Assembly: GCA_036785705.1 (NCBI GenBank)
Contig: JAWUZG010000084.1
Coordinates: forward strand, 7,499,001 to 7,563,000
DNA: 64,000 nucleotides
Reading direction: 5' to 3'
DNA from: Acanthornis magna
Lineage: Eukaryota; Chordata; Aves; Passeriformes; Acanthizidae
In this document: positions 23,345 to 35,700 of the stretch, piece after piece
Position numbering within the stretch: position 1 is the stretch's first letter
Layout of the letters: each line of letters starts with the position of its first letter
Translations under genes and position numbers: made by a program
Notes under the pieces: generated by a model
Databases searched by the model: none
Seen by the model: the letters and a program-made list of their open reading frames with translations, nothing else
What the model was told of the DNA's origin: nothing

Positions 23345-25510
23345 GTTTCAGGTAAGTAGCCCTAGACAAAATAAATTGAACTTAATTAGCATTAGAATTT
23401 CTAATTCAGGAGACTATGTCAGACACTTAAATCTGTTGCTATTCAGGAAACCAGAGATGATTTACCAAATGATAAAAGGAAGCATGTGCTCCTATAACAA
23501 GACGTTCTTTCCTGAACTGGGCCTGATAAATTATCTTTTCAAATGTTGTTGTACCCATGTGACAAACCTGAATTTTGTACACAGTGTAACATCATTTTCA
23601 GGATAAGAAGATCACTTTTTAATGTCTTTTTAATTCTGTATCTGAAAAATGGCTTTATTAACCATTAGTTACTAAGGAATAATTCCGTGGTCTTTGCTCT
23701 TCTGCAAAGGTGTGATAACTTCTGAAGGAATGCAATGTGTTAGACACAATGATAGAAGACTGGTTTTAACTATTAATCTAATAGTTTTTGGACACTTGTA
23801 TTTAAATCATTGTTTGTGCTGTGTTCCTCATAAGGTAGTTCAGACATTACATGCGATATTAAAGAATATTTGGCACCTTTGACAAATTTTACATCTGCAA
23901 AGAATGCCCCCCATCCAGAGAGCTTCTTTCTCCCAAGTCCCAAACAATGCAGTGAAATCTGAACATCATGGCCTTTAATATCTATAGAATGTGACCATAC
24001 AGAAAGAGCATCAAATAATAAAATAGCCACAGGAAGCTCTGGAAGAATGTTCCCTTACCTAATGTCTGGGGCATTCCCAGTACTGGAAAACTAAAATGGC
24101 AGAGAAATTCAATGGCAATAAAGTCAAAGTAATGCTCACTAGAAAATGGGAGCCCTGACAATATCTACACAGCAAACTGCCTTAGATTAAGCAAGGGCAA
24201 ATGAGTTTTTACTACTCACAAGAAATATTGTGGAGTTGCAGTGATTAGCTCTCTAAAAATAGCTACTTATTGCTCAGCAGCAGCTGGGAAAGCAAGGAGA
24301 ATTTTCCAAATTATTAAGCTAAGAGAGAAAACAGAAAAGAAAATATTTATTCCACAGCATAAATTAGTGGCATAGCCATGTTTTAGGGGCGCTCTGTAGT
24401 TTCCCTCACCCATCTCAAAGGGATGTGAGCAGGAGCTGGTGGAGCCCATGCAGCCCTGTATCCTGCCTCTCCCTTGTTCCAGACAGGCCCATATGGACAC
24501 ATTATTGGGAAATGGTTGCCCCACAGTGCCTGCAAATGGTGGTGAGTTCCACTGCTTGGAAATCATGTGAGATGCCTCAGCCAGCAGCTCAACAGCAGCC
24601 CATGTCAGTGTGGGGGTGTCTTTGGGCTTTTGTACAGGAACAACCTCCCGGCCTCCTCAGAGTGTCCCACTGGACTGGACTTCTGCCCCTGGGGATAGCA
24701 ACAGCTCCCTTGCCTGTGAGAATTCAGTGTGAAATGGAGAGGCACAGCCTTGCACAGGAGCCCAATAGCTTCCACCAGGTGCTCCCAGAGACATAGTGAC
24801 TATCCGTACGGATGCTGCGGAGTCAGGACATAAGCTCCAGTCAGTACTTCTTTCCATGTAGGGCCAAGACTGTCTCTCTCCGGATCCATTCCCTCATTTC
24901 ATATCCTAACCCTCCCTTTTGAGCAGTAATGGAGATAGGCCTGAACAGGCTGCAGGTTTGTCTAAAAGTACTTGACCTGGATTCAAAGTCTGGCTCAGAA
25001 AGGTGTTTAAATTTTTGGTTTTAAGAAACTGAGATGGCATAACATAATTCTTGTATCATTTCCTAAGAACTGGTCGCCACGAGAGAGAGGATACTGTGTT
25101 AATTGGATTTGCTGTTGGGTCTAACATGACAGATCTTCTGCCTTTAGCAACAAAGGAGGAATCAGCTTCTTAGATTTCCACTGCATGTTTATACAGCCTG
25201 TTGAGATTTTCTTCATCATCCGCCATCCCATGATTTTGTTTCAAAAGAAGTGGCTGTGGTTGCAGATACACAGGAATCTGTACATCTGTGATCTCTCACA
25301 AGCTTTATGATGTAATGTGGCAGTGCGTGGCTTCAGTTCAGTCATTTGTGTCTCGACCTAGTCCCTGGAAAATTGATGAGAGTCTTCTCTGTGATAGGAA
25401 AAAGCCCAGCTCTTTGGCCTGCTTCAAAGAGTGGGAGTTTTTCCATCCATCTCAAATGGATATGGCCTGAAACTTCAAACTGGGCAATGGTAGCTCTTAA
25501 ACACTTTGCA
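23345..25510. other. Noncoding unique sequence
   Basis: No gene or clear repeat. AT-rich unique DNA with motifs such as GAACTTAATTAGCATTAG near 23380 suggests a small regulatory-like patch. A GC-richer stretch at 24420-24800 has an open plus-strand frame of 123 codons and minus-strand frames over the same DNA, none with a recognisable domain. Confidence 0.4.
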
Positions 25511-25512
25511 AT

Positions 25513-25548
25513 GATGTTGTGAGGCTTAATTAATTGAAAGGAAATAAT
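25513..25548 (-). repeat. Possible MIR-like remnant
   Basis: GTTGTGAGGCTTAATTAATT followed by GAAAGGAAATAATGG resembles a block of the MIR-type amniote SINE in complement orientation ('gttgtgaggcttaattaatg'). The match is short and unsupported on either side, so it may be chance. Confidence 0.3.
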
Positions 25549-25679
25549 GGAAAGGAATTTAAATGGAAGGGGAGACATAAGTGAATAATCTGATTGCGTG
25601 GAAGAATCTTTTAGTGCAATGTTGAACTAAAAGGGTCTGAAATGTATTCATGCTCCTGAAAAATGCTGAAGGGTTAAAA

Positions 25680-26130
25680 TGACCTAATTCAACATCAACT
25701 AATACACTCCAATATGCATTAAAAAAGGTAGATTATTTTTTAAACAGTGCTATCCTGCTAAGTGATGCACTGTGTTCAATGATAGACTGGTTAAAGCTGT
25801 AAATGTCATTGTTAAAATGAGTATCTTTAACAGCTAATATCTATTAAAATGAAGCACTTAGGCACCAGAAAAGACAATTTTAAACTGTTAGGTTCCCTAA
25901 ATTATTTTTGTACAATCAAAATGAGGCTCTTAGGGATTAGGTGGCAGAGTGGGTTAACATATTACTTTTCTGGAGGGAAGATATACCATCAAATCTTGCT
26001 TTAAAATACAAATGAGCTGGGACTGCTGTTCTTTAGGTGGTCCAGCATGTGTGTTTCTAAAATATATTTTAATACAACTGATTGTTATTTTCAATAGAAG
26101 TAGATAAGGACTTTGCCAGCTGCTACCATG
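25680..26130. promoter_or_regulatory. Possible conserved noncoding element
   Basis: Unique AT-rich DNA with repeated short enhancer-like words: CCAATATGCATTAAAAAAGG, TTAACAGCTAATATCTATTA, ATTTTTGTACAATC and AACTGATTGTTATTTTC (SOX-like). No repeat family accounts for it. The call rests on composition alone. Confidence 0.25.
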
Positions 26131-27799
26131 ATTTGAGTAAAGGTAGATTAGGACTTGGGTTCACAGTTTAGTTTGTTCTTTTGATGAGCTGACAAAGAGA
26201 ATTTATCCTTTTTATAGCTCCATTTTCTTTCAATAACATCTTGGGGGACAGCTACAGCAGGTCTTCTAAAGGGTTAAACTCAGCAAGTGAGAAAAAGGAT
26301 TTTCAAAACAAGCATGTTCCATGTAGCAAAAATGAGGAATAAGTAGATGCCTACCAGTACAGGTAGGTGCAGAGGGAAAGTGAGCTGTAAAGAAGCAGGC
26401 TCCAGTATATTTGAATTGAAACTGTCCAACTGGCTTGTCAGCATGTGTTTGTTGTAACTCATCTGAAATTGTAGATTGGACCACAGGGCTATGTGTAACC
26501 TTGCACTTGAAAAATTGTACATTTATCTTAAAATGCAGGGATGTTACTACTTTTTCCTTTCTTCTGTGTTATTAAATGCCCATAGGTGAGGTACGCAGTC
26601 CCCAGCATTTGTTCTGCCTCATGAAGATGAGGGAATACTTCATACATATTTCCTCTTTCAGTAATTTCTTAGTTCACAAGGCCCCAAAAAGCTTACCTTG
26701 AGAGACATCAACTGTTAACAACTTTATGGAAAGCATCCTTGTCCCTTTTCTGCATGGGCTGATCATAAATCCTTGTACTATTCCATGGATGTGATGCCGT
26801 ATGTTGCAGGAGCAGTCCTTCAGTGCAGCCATTTTTGGTATTGCAACCTTTCTCTTTTGGTGCATGTATCAGACTATTGCGGTTTTGTCTTTTGGTGCAG
26901 ATGGAGGGTGTGACACAAAAAAAAAAAGAAAAAAAGAAAAGTATTCTGCTTCACTGTCATTAAGAATTCTTTCTTTTCATGAATTCTTTGTTTTTGTGAG
27001 GTTTTTTTATTTCAAAGACAAGCTAAAGAGAACTTATTGCGATGAGTAGAACCTTAGCAAAGGGTGAGTGCCAGAACACAACTGGTGTCCTGCTTTTTCC
27101 TACAGCAGCTCTTTGTCTCCCAATGCTCTACACACATGCTAAGAGAGGTTATTCTTGTTTTGGAATGAAGTGAACCAGAATTTTGTTTTGTGCATCTTTC
27201 TTCCTAGGATTGTGCTGGTGCCAGCAATGTGATAAGCAGGTAACATCTTGACGTGTAGAACTAGATTTTAGAGAATAGCAGCAAGTAACAGCAAGGTTAA
27301 ATTAATCAAAATTTGTTATAACTCTTGTTTTCCATAAAAATCTCCTTCATAACCTTCTTAAGTTGCTTGTCAGATGATGGGTAACTGCTTTGTTGCATTG
27401 TGCCAAAGACCAGTGCAAAAGGTCTCTAATGTTCTTTGAATGCAGCTCTGCTGAAAGAAAGGAATCCAACCTTCTGCAGTGACTCTTCCTGAGAAAAAGT
27501 GAAACAATAATATGTAGACCAAAAAATTTCTGCCACAGAGCTGTTAAATATAGTTAAGTGGTTACTATTTCATAGTAAAAATTAATTCTTTCAGGAAAAT
27601 GTGACAAAGCATGGGGGCAAGTCACAGCATTGTTGCCCTTTTTCTCTGGCACGGGAAAGCTGGAGTATAGAATATGTCAGGTTGTGTCTTTGCATGCATA
27701 AAAAGACAAGGTTGTTTGCTGAATTAAAAATAACTGCCAGCACTGCCGGCACTTCTGGGTATCTCCATACAAATGAACATAGTGACAGTGTATTACGCT
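26131..27799. other. Noncoding unique sequence
   Basis: No gene or repeat family is recognised. A purine run lies at 26918-26941 (A-rich with single G). Short open frames overlap each other and carry no domain. Confidence 0.45.
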
Positions 27800-28340
27800 A
27801 ATTTAAATAGTAAGAATAAATTATTTTCCTATAAATACTGCATCAAATGATACATTTAGACACAACTTGGCAGTATCTTAGAGCTCTGAATAAGTGGCAG
27901 CCCACATTGCAGTTTCTTTTAAGCACCCATTTTAGTATGTCAGAATAAGTTTTCTGGCTAATATAAAATTATTTGTATTTCACATCCTTAATTGATGCTT
28001 TTAATTACTCTTCATATAGTTTAATAGTTTTCATATAGAAAAGTGCTTTCTGTGCAGTAAGCCGAATCTCCAATCTGCAGCGAAACTTGCTTGAGTCAGG
28101 TTTTTGCCAGGCTCTGTGTACCAGCCCCAAATACTAAATTATGTTGGCACTCTTACAGTAATCAAGGGAATAATTGTGAAGGCGAAGTTTGTTGTAAGAA
28201 AACCAAATTAGGAGGACAAAACAACATTACTTAAAAAAAATATTTAGCATGAACTAATCTTTTTGGTTCTTGTCCTCCTACAGTAAGGACTGTTTAAACA
28301 TGGAGTGTAATTACTTAAAACATACTGTCGTTTATCCTGT
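27800..28340. promoter_or_regulatory. Possible conserved noncoding element
   Basis: Unique AT-rich block with CTAATTTAAATAG, TCCTTAATTGATGC, TTTTAATTACTC and ATAAATTATTTTCC words, and a few CpGs retained around 28060-28085 and 28180. No repeat signature. Motif content is enhancer-like, but constraint has not been tested. Confidence 0.28.
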
Positions 28341-31165
28341 GTAGATTAGTCTTCTGCTTTATTAGACTGCTAAAAGGCCAGTCTTCAAAGAATAAGCAAA
28401 TTAAAGCTCTGTCTTGCTGTTTACAGTGCTGGGGGCAGATCACTGATATCTACCAGCTTTAATGCAAGGCAGCCATGAACCCCATTTAGTTAATCCAAGA
28501 GTTAATGTCTATTTAAATCTACAGAGGTCTTTCCAGTGCCTCTTGTAGTTGCTCCTCAGGCTGCTGCAGAATCAGGTATCTCGCCTGCGCTAGCTCCTCT
28601 TACTCACCAAGCAATCCCCCTGGGACTTCATCCAGAGCAGCACTGGTCCTGCTGAACCATCACAGTGCTGGCTGGGTGTCCTGTCATATTTCCTGATATT
28701 GCATTTCCACTGGGAGTTCAACTTGATTTAGGCCTTCTGAGCGCTGATGAGGCCAAAACTACTCATCTGAAGCAGTAAAATAGAAGGCTGAAGGCATTTG
28801 AATGCTGTGGAGGGGCTTGACAGGCTGGAGCCCAGGGTGTTTTTATGAGTGACTTTTTTTCTGCTTTCTTCACAAAGGTTCCCCACACCACCTTTTCACT
28901 GGCATATCATAGGTCTTCCTCCCTTTCCCTCCTCTCTGCTCCATGACAAACAGATTCAACTCACCCTAAGGCAGAAAATTTTTTAGAGTGTTCTTCTCAT
29001 CGAGCTAGGACTATCCTTAGGTCCTGCTGATATCAGAGTGTACAATTCCCTCCCCTGATTGCTAAAATGTGTGAGGACCTTCAGGCTGTCTCATATGGCC
29101 TTTCTGCCGACCACTGGAGTCAATCCAAACTGAGAGGAGTCCATGCACTTTGCAGTGGTCAGCCCTTGGTGATTTTTATCCCAGGGTCTTAATGGAATTT
29201 GAGGGACATCTCCAGGCCTTGGAAACAAGAGATTTCATTAAAGCCTTTACTTGAAAGTGTGAATAAATAGAAGTGCCCGAGGAGCTCAGAAGACAGAAAC
29301 TAAAGTGAGAAAGCTGTTGCATTACTACTATTTTAAAATATAATAATTTTAAAGGCAATTTCATGGGTTTTTTGTAGAATCGTGGGTGACTATTTTGGCC
29401 CTTGTGTGGTTGGTGAGACTGGGTTTTGGAAAATCCACAACTATTCAGATGATTGTGTGGATTCATTTCAGCTGTTATGCGCAAAAAACCTTCCTGCTCA
29501 GGCTTTTTCACAATATTGGTATTACCTCTTAGTCTTGGCCAGGCCAAATATACAATGAAAATGGCCTTTGTTTCTTTATTGCAATGCTTAAACTTCCTGT
29601 CCAATCCAAAGAAGTACAGGAAAATAAACAAACAAAAAAAGGGATCAAATTTAAATGCACAGCATGCTTGCAGTTTTGGGTCGGTTTTCTCTGCACTGCA
29701 CTTTTAAATGTAAAAAGCATGATTCTGGCCCAGATGGGGGGTATGGCCAAGAGGGGAGCCAAGATGGGGATACTCTGCTTTCTATCTCTTGCACAGATTT
29801 TATTGCATGTTTGTTCCTTCATTGTTGCTTTCTTTAGTCTAAAATAAAGATAAACTAAACAGAAAGCAAAGTGGCCAGGTGCCACTGCACAATTATAATT
29901 AATTCACTGTTAATGTTTCAGACATTGTAACAGAGTACATTGGAATTGCTGGGGCGGGATGAGATTAGTTTGAGCTCTTCCTGTACAAACTACAGGAGAG
30001 TCACATTAAATACCCACTCTAATTAATGTTTTCAGAATGATCACCAAAGGGAATAGTATGGCTTGCCACTGATGGAAAAGTTGGTTTGTACTTCTGCTTC
30101 CCAAGTTCCCACTGTGTTCTCATCTCAAAAGGTGGGGATTTGAGAACATATTGTGCCATGACCTCAGAGCAGAATGTGCACAGCCCATTCCTAAACATTG
30201 CTTCACCATATTATGTGATCACCTTGGAAAGGAGGATGCAACCTAGCTCAGACCCAAATCTGGGTATCTGCAGACATAGGAGTGTTCATGATCTGGTCTG
30301 GTCTGCAGTAGCTGTGGAAGTCAAAGGATTCATGTTAAGAGTTAAATGGTTCAGGAATCCAAATGACCAAATTCTACAGTGTTTTAAGCCAAAATATAGA
30401 AAGGAAAGCTGGTTTATTCCCAAAACTTAGAAATATCCACAATCTATTAAACTGAAGAGCACTTAATGTAAAGAGGTCTCAACTGTTAGACTATTTTAAT
30501 AGCTAGAGGAATGCAGTAGCTTTTATACCTCCAAAAATATCTTTGATCATCATTTTTTCTGCTGCCAGTATTTCCTGTGGGAGAGGAGAGCTGTGATAAC
30601 TGTGATCAGATACTTAATGATATGCGGTATTTATTACAAACCTTCTTAATTTTAACTGAGTTTTCCTGTGAGTATTGAGTCAGATTGTTCAGGCCAAGCA
30701 GCAGTGTGCATCTGGGCCGTGTGTCTCTCCAATACTGTGCATTTAAGCTCAGTGTCTGAGGTATAAAAGAGCTCTTTGTATGTGGAGTCTGAAGGCAGCT
30801 GAAAGTGTGCCTCTGCTGGCTGGGTGTTGCCATTAAATATAGTTTATACTATATCATCATTTATGCAAGGTGACAAAATCCACATTAAACTTCTGGTGAA
30901 ACCTGGTCTGGTGTAGAACATTATTAGAGCACTTATTAGTACTACATTTTTCATCATGGATGTAGCCTGAATATCCTAATTTATGACCATCTGGTCTCCA
31001 GTCAAGATCAGCGCATATGATCAAAATGCAGCTTTCCCTAGGTCAGCTAATACATCCATGCTGTGACTTATAGAAGAGGACACAGTCCTCTGTAAAAAGC
31101 CATAAACACCTCTAAGGGAACTTTGAGAAGAGGGGGATGGCCTTCCACAGCCCCTTGTACAACAC
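28341..31165. other. Noncoding unique sequence
   Basis: No gene is recognised. A minus-strand frame of 151 codons at 29176-29631 and plus-strand frames over the same DNA have no family motif and no splice context. No repeat could be assigned. Confidence 0.45.
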
Positions 31166-31169
31166 ACCC

Positions 31170-31440
31170 AGCAGGGCCAGTCATTGTATCTGTTTATTCG
31201 TTGGTGTTTGGTAATGGTAACGTTCATTTCATTTAGGATTTGATTTGTTTACGAACTAATAAATATGATTTATAAAAAGTGCATGTGGTTCACTAATTAC
31301 TGCACATATGGCGTTTCCATTTTGTAAAACTGGCATTTGCTTTCTATTATGATTATGTCTCCGTTCACCAGTGCTAATTAGTTTGATTAGACAGATAACT
31401 TTAACCATTATTAGGACTAGATTAGGGGAACTTTGCATGC
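31170..31440. promoter_or_regulatory. Enhancer-like block, strong motif cluster
   Basis: In about 270 bp of unique DNA there is a forkhead-type core (TTTGTTTAC at 31244), a caudal-like AATATGATTTATAAA near 31262, CTAATTAC at 31292, a perfect 9-bp palindrome-type homeodomain site GCTAATTAG at 31373 and GATTAGACAGATAAC just after it. Retained CpGs (for example TTCGTTGG, AACGTTC, TACGAAC, GGCGTTT, CCGTTCACC) stand out in CpG-poor surroundings. Together these resemble a conserved developmental enhancer. Conservation is an inference. Confidence 0.4.
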
Positions 31441-32677
31441 AGGGGTATGCAGGGAGGAAGGGTTCATCACCAGTGAAGATAGGTCAGCAACACAGAGATT
31501 GTTCCTCATTAAATATTTTAAAATTAGTTTTTGTTTTGTTTTCCACATAGAAGAACTGAGAAGCAGTCACATTTAGCTACTTACAAAAATCCAATTAAAC
31601 ACAGTTGTTTAGCATGAATTTGTTAATCAGAGTTAATCTTTCCAATGAATGCATAATTTGGAATCTGTGTCTAAAATGTTCATTTAAGGATAAGCATATT
31701 ACAGACAAAATATAAAATGAGATTCTCTTCCTTGGAATTGACTCTCAATATGGAGCAATATTGACTGTTTTGTGTTGATTGTCCTGCATGCTGAGGGACA
31801 GAAGTGAAATTGGATAAAGACTAAGAAATGACACATGAAAACCAATGCCACCTGGGGTGGCCCGTGTTTTTCCCAAGAGCCTCTGAAAATTGTTGAATAG
31901 TGTCATCTGAACACTTCAGAAGGAAAGAACAGCTCCTAATTATTATCCATTTTAGGACAAAAATAGTTATTCAGGGCAGCAGAAGTTTGATATTATTTCT
32001 TCAAATGGAACTTCTATCCTAAAAGTGAGAGGAATGTTTGGGGGTTTTTTACCAATGTATTGGAAATTACCTTAGGGCACTAAGACCGCTAAGAGAGCAG
32101 GTTGTGAAATACCTCCTTTAGAAAGAAGACTGGTACTCAACTTAGGTAACTGTGGATGCTTGTTTCTTTAAGATGGCCACTCATTTGACTTTGGATGGTT
32201 CCCCTGCATTCATCCAGTGCCTGCATAATTAATTGATTTGGTACAAGAGGCAGGATGGTGTCCTGCAATGGATGTACAGTCCTGCTGCATCTACTGAGTC
32301 TCTTGCTCTGATCATGTGCCAGTGACATTCGTGAGTGGCCCTTTTGGTTTTTTGTCCTTCTCCATTTTCAGAGCAATTTATAAGGGATCAGAAAAGTTCT
32401 TTCCCATCTAGAGAGAATTGTGGGAATATTGAAAAAGACATAAAACTGCTATTGAAGAGCGAACACGTAGAGCAGCAGTAAAGTAGATTGTTGCAGTATT
32501 TACTCTCTCCTTGGCTCTTCTGGAGGATGCCTCCTGCCATTCCTTTCAAAGAAAACCCCAGACAATTTAAATGTCAAAGTCTCAAATTTCAACATGCATC
32601 ATTATTGTTGGAAGCATTTGCTCCAGGAAAAGTTTCAAAATTGCCATTTCTGTATCTTAAAAGAATGTGAACAGGAT
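31441..32677. other. Noncoding unique sequence
   Basis: No gene or repeat. AT-rich sequence near 31590-31680 (CACAGTTGTTTAGCATG, TTGTTAATCAGAGTTAATC) may extend the enhancer-like signal of the block to the left. Confidence 0.4.
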
Positions 32678-32763
32678 GGCCAGATTCTGAGATGGCATAA
32701 ATTGGCAGAGGTTCGTTATTTCAATGTGGTTATCCTGTTTTACACCAACTGAAAATCTGGCCC
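32678..32763. repeat. Amniote foldback repeat, full length
   Basis: The segment opens with GGCCAGATTCTGAGATGG and closes with TTTTACACCAACTG and GAAAATCTGGCCC, which form decayed inverted arms. This matches a sauropsid palindromic repeat whose arms read GGCCAGATTCTGATCTCAGT. The total length, about 86 bp, equals a complete hairpin. The central part is decayed. Confidence 0.65.
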
Positions 32764-35700
32764 TGGAGAATGAATATTTATGCCATACCAGAGAGGTTTG
32801 AAAACGCTTTTTTTAAGATGAGAATGAATAAAGGAAGGGCTGGGATATGCTCTGTGGTGATGAACCCAAAGCTAAATATGACCTCCCCTTGACCTTTTAT
32901 GCATTTAAGTTGAAAAAGGCCATTTTGATACATTCCACTGGAGCTTAAAATGCCTATATTTCAATTCCAAAGGTCAAGCTCTCTTCTCAGTATACTGTAT
33001 GACCCAGCCTTGGCTGATCCCCATTGATGTTGCCTGACTGTACTTATATCCCATTGACTGTTTACTGTTTTTATAGCTAATGTAAGTGAAAGAGATAATT
33101 CAAATAATTCAAATGATTTTGAGCTATGTATCAGTTCTGATTCTGATTGTGTCTCCTGTGCTTGGTGCAGTGTTAGTGGCTCCAAACTCATAAAGTCTTC
33201 AGGAAATTTCAGATTATTGTGTTAACTACACCTTGTTCAATGCATTTATATTTTATTTACCTATTTATAAATTCCACTCAAACCTATTTGAAGTTTTCTT
33301 TTATCACTTTGTTTAACACCACTGAATTAAGTAAATTTTCTTCAACCCTTCTGTTTTCTTTTACCTTTTGAGGGTTTTGAATACCTTTTTTCCCCCCAAA
33401 TGCCCCAAGTGAAAGGGAACTATTTCCAACAAGTGATATTTCATGCATGTTCCAAAGCAAATCTCCACATCTTCAATGGATGTAAGCACAGCCCCACTGG
33501 GATGAAGGGACAGGAACTGGCACTTCTTCAAATCTTCCTGAAACTTTGCATCACTGGAGCTATGTCAATTTACATCATCGATGATCTGGTCCAAAATAAA
33601 AAGGCAGTCAGACTTTTGTGGCTAACAAGGCACACATCTGCCTACCTTCCTCTGGACTTGAAACAGCCTTTATACTGGGAGGTTCCCAAAAAAGGGTACA
33701 AATGCAGTACCATCAAGCAGGCTGACATGCCTTGATAATAATTTCTCTAGATAGAATTGCAAAGTAATCATCATCTCTAATAATAATCTCTCCAATTACT
33801 TGATAGAATAATAGTTTATTATAAAATCTGTTTTAGCAGACTGTCTATTTTTATCCTTCCCCCTTGAAAATGAAGTCAAACACATTAGAACTGTAGAACA
33901 TTTTTTGCAAAACTAAGGGATTGCTCCTACCTAATAACAGAACTAATCACAAGGATCTTTTAACAGATATGTCTTAATTTCTGTCAGTTAACACATCTTA
34001 GTGAACCATTGGTGATAAATAGTGTGCTAAGAGCCCTAACCTGACACCCTGCTCCTGTTGAGATGTGCCTTACTGCACAGTCCTCAACAAACCAGGACCA
34101 GGTGTTCTTGTCCCACCCCTTGGCCATGTCTAGGTTTCCCTCCAGTGATCAAATGAGAGGGAATCCAGTCCAACTGGAAAGATAAGGTGCAGACTCCTTC
34201 CAGTGTGAGGAGAATTGATAAGGAGCAGATCAATACATAATCCCCTTCAGTGGGCAGCAAGGCCCACCATCTTAGCGGTGGGACATCCCCTCCTTTTCTC
34301 CTTCTGCTAAATTGCAAAATTTCTGTAGTGGAAAGAGTGTAACACTGCTATTAGGTGGTAGAAACCAAACAGAAACGTACTGGGGGGGGTCAGAAGTGCA
34401 TATATATGTATTGAACAAAGGCCAAGCAGTATATTTTTCTTTATTTTCATCCTTGGAAGGGGCACCTGGGTTTGGTGACAATTTCATCAAAGTGATGGTA
34501 CATATCCAGGATAGCAATTTCAGCCTGAACTGGTAATATTTGGCAAAATTTAAAGCAACTGGAATTGCTGGGAAATGTCAGGCAGCATTAAGGGTTGGCA
34601 ATGCTACCAACTTCAATTATAATGAAAACCTAATAGGCTCCTGACCATGGAAAACCACTTGGACAAGCACATTTACACACAGCTCATGTAAATAGGTGAA
34701 ATTCTGTAAAACCCAGTACAAATGCAATTACACACACTGTCAGAGCGCTTGGGTCTGTGTCTTTAGTACTTTTTTCTGGTTCAGCTATTTGTTCAGATAT
34801 GAGATAAAAACTGACTCACCTTACATTTGTACCTGCCAAGTAGCACTGAAAGGACTATTTGTAATCACAATTCATTCCCAGAACTTGGAGAGTAAATATC
34901 ACTGAACAAATTGTATACCTGGCTCTGGATGTCTCCATCCATGTCTCTACTTTCTCTGGAAGGATTCACTTGTTGGTTACTCACTCTGTGCCCTGCTTCT
35001 GGAGTTCCAGAAGTCCCTGGTGGCAGCAAGCAGCCTGAATTGCCTTTTTGAGAATTTTCCATCTATTTTATTTGAGGTATTTCCCAGACTATCTCTCCTA
35101 CACCTTGGACTCTCTTATTAGGATGGTGACTTTGTCTGCTTCAGCATTCCTGAAAGGGTTAGAAGAAAATATAAGTGCTAATTACCTATTTTCTTCATAA
35201 AATGAAGTTAATTCTGCTTGATATTGTGGTAGGAACATCAGCATAAGCACCACTGAAAGCTTGGTGTGAAACAGGTTAGCCCTGGTTTTTTACCGTTGTT
35301 GCTCCCAGTGCAGATACTTGTACAGAAATCAGGTTAAGCAGTGTAAAGGTTTATTTCCCACAACCATCTCCAACCTAATTAATTGTAAAAGGAAGAGGTT
35401 TGATGATTGAGTTGCTTGCATGAGTCAGGGAAGGAAGGATAAGTAATTCTTGTCTCTTGGATTAAGCAAGCTACTTTTCTGAGCTTTGCCTTGGGCTTGG
35501 ATGAAGGAAGCTGCTATGGGTTTTAGTCATTGTTTAATTGAGAGGAGTTGTTTAACTTTTGTTATATTTTTCCCTTAAAAAGGCAAAAGACTCTGCATTT
35601 ATTTGTTATTACTTTATAGCAGCAGCCATATTGTGCAACATGTTTCCCTATCAGAAAGCACATTTATGAAAGGAATTATGTGATGTTAACCCTACAATAC

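Noticed and set aside
29176..29885. Overlapping minus- and plus-strand frames up to 151 codons
   Set aside because: They contradict each other, lack domains and have no splice or promoter context.
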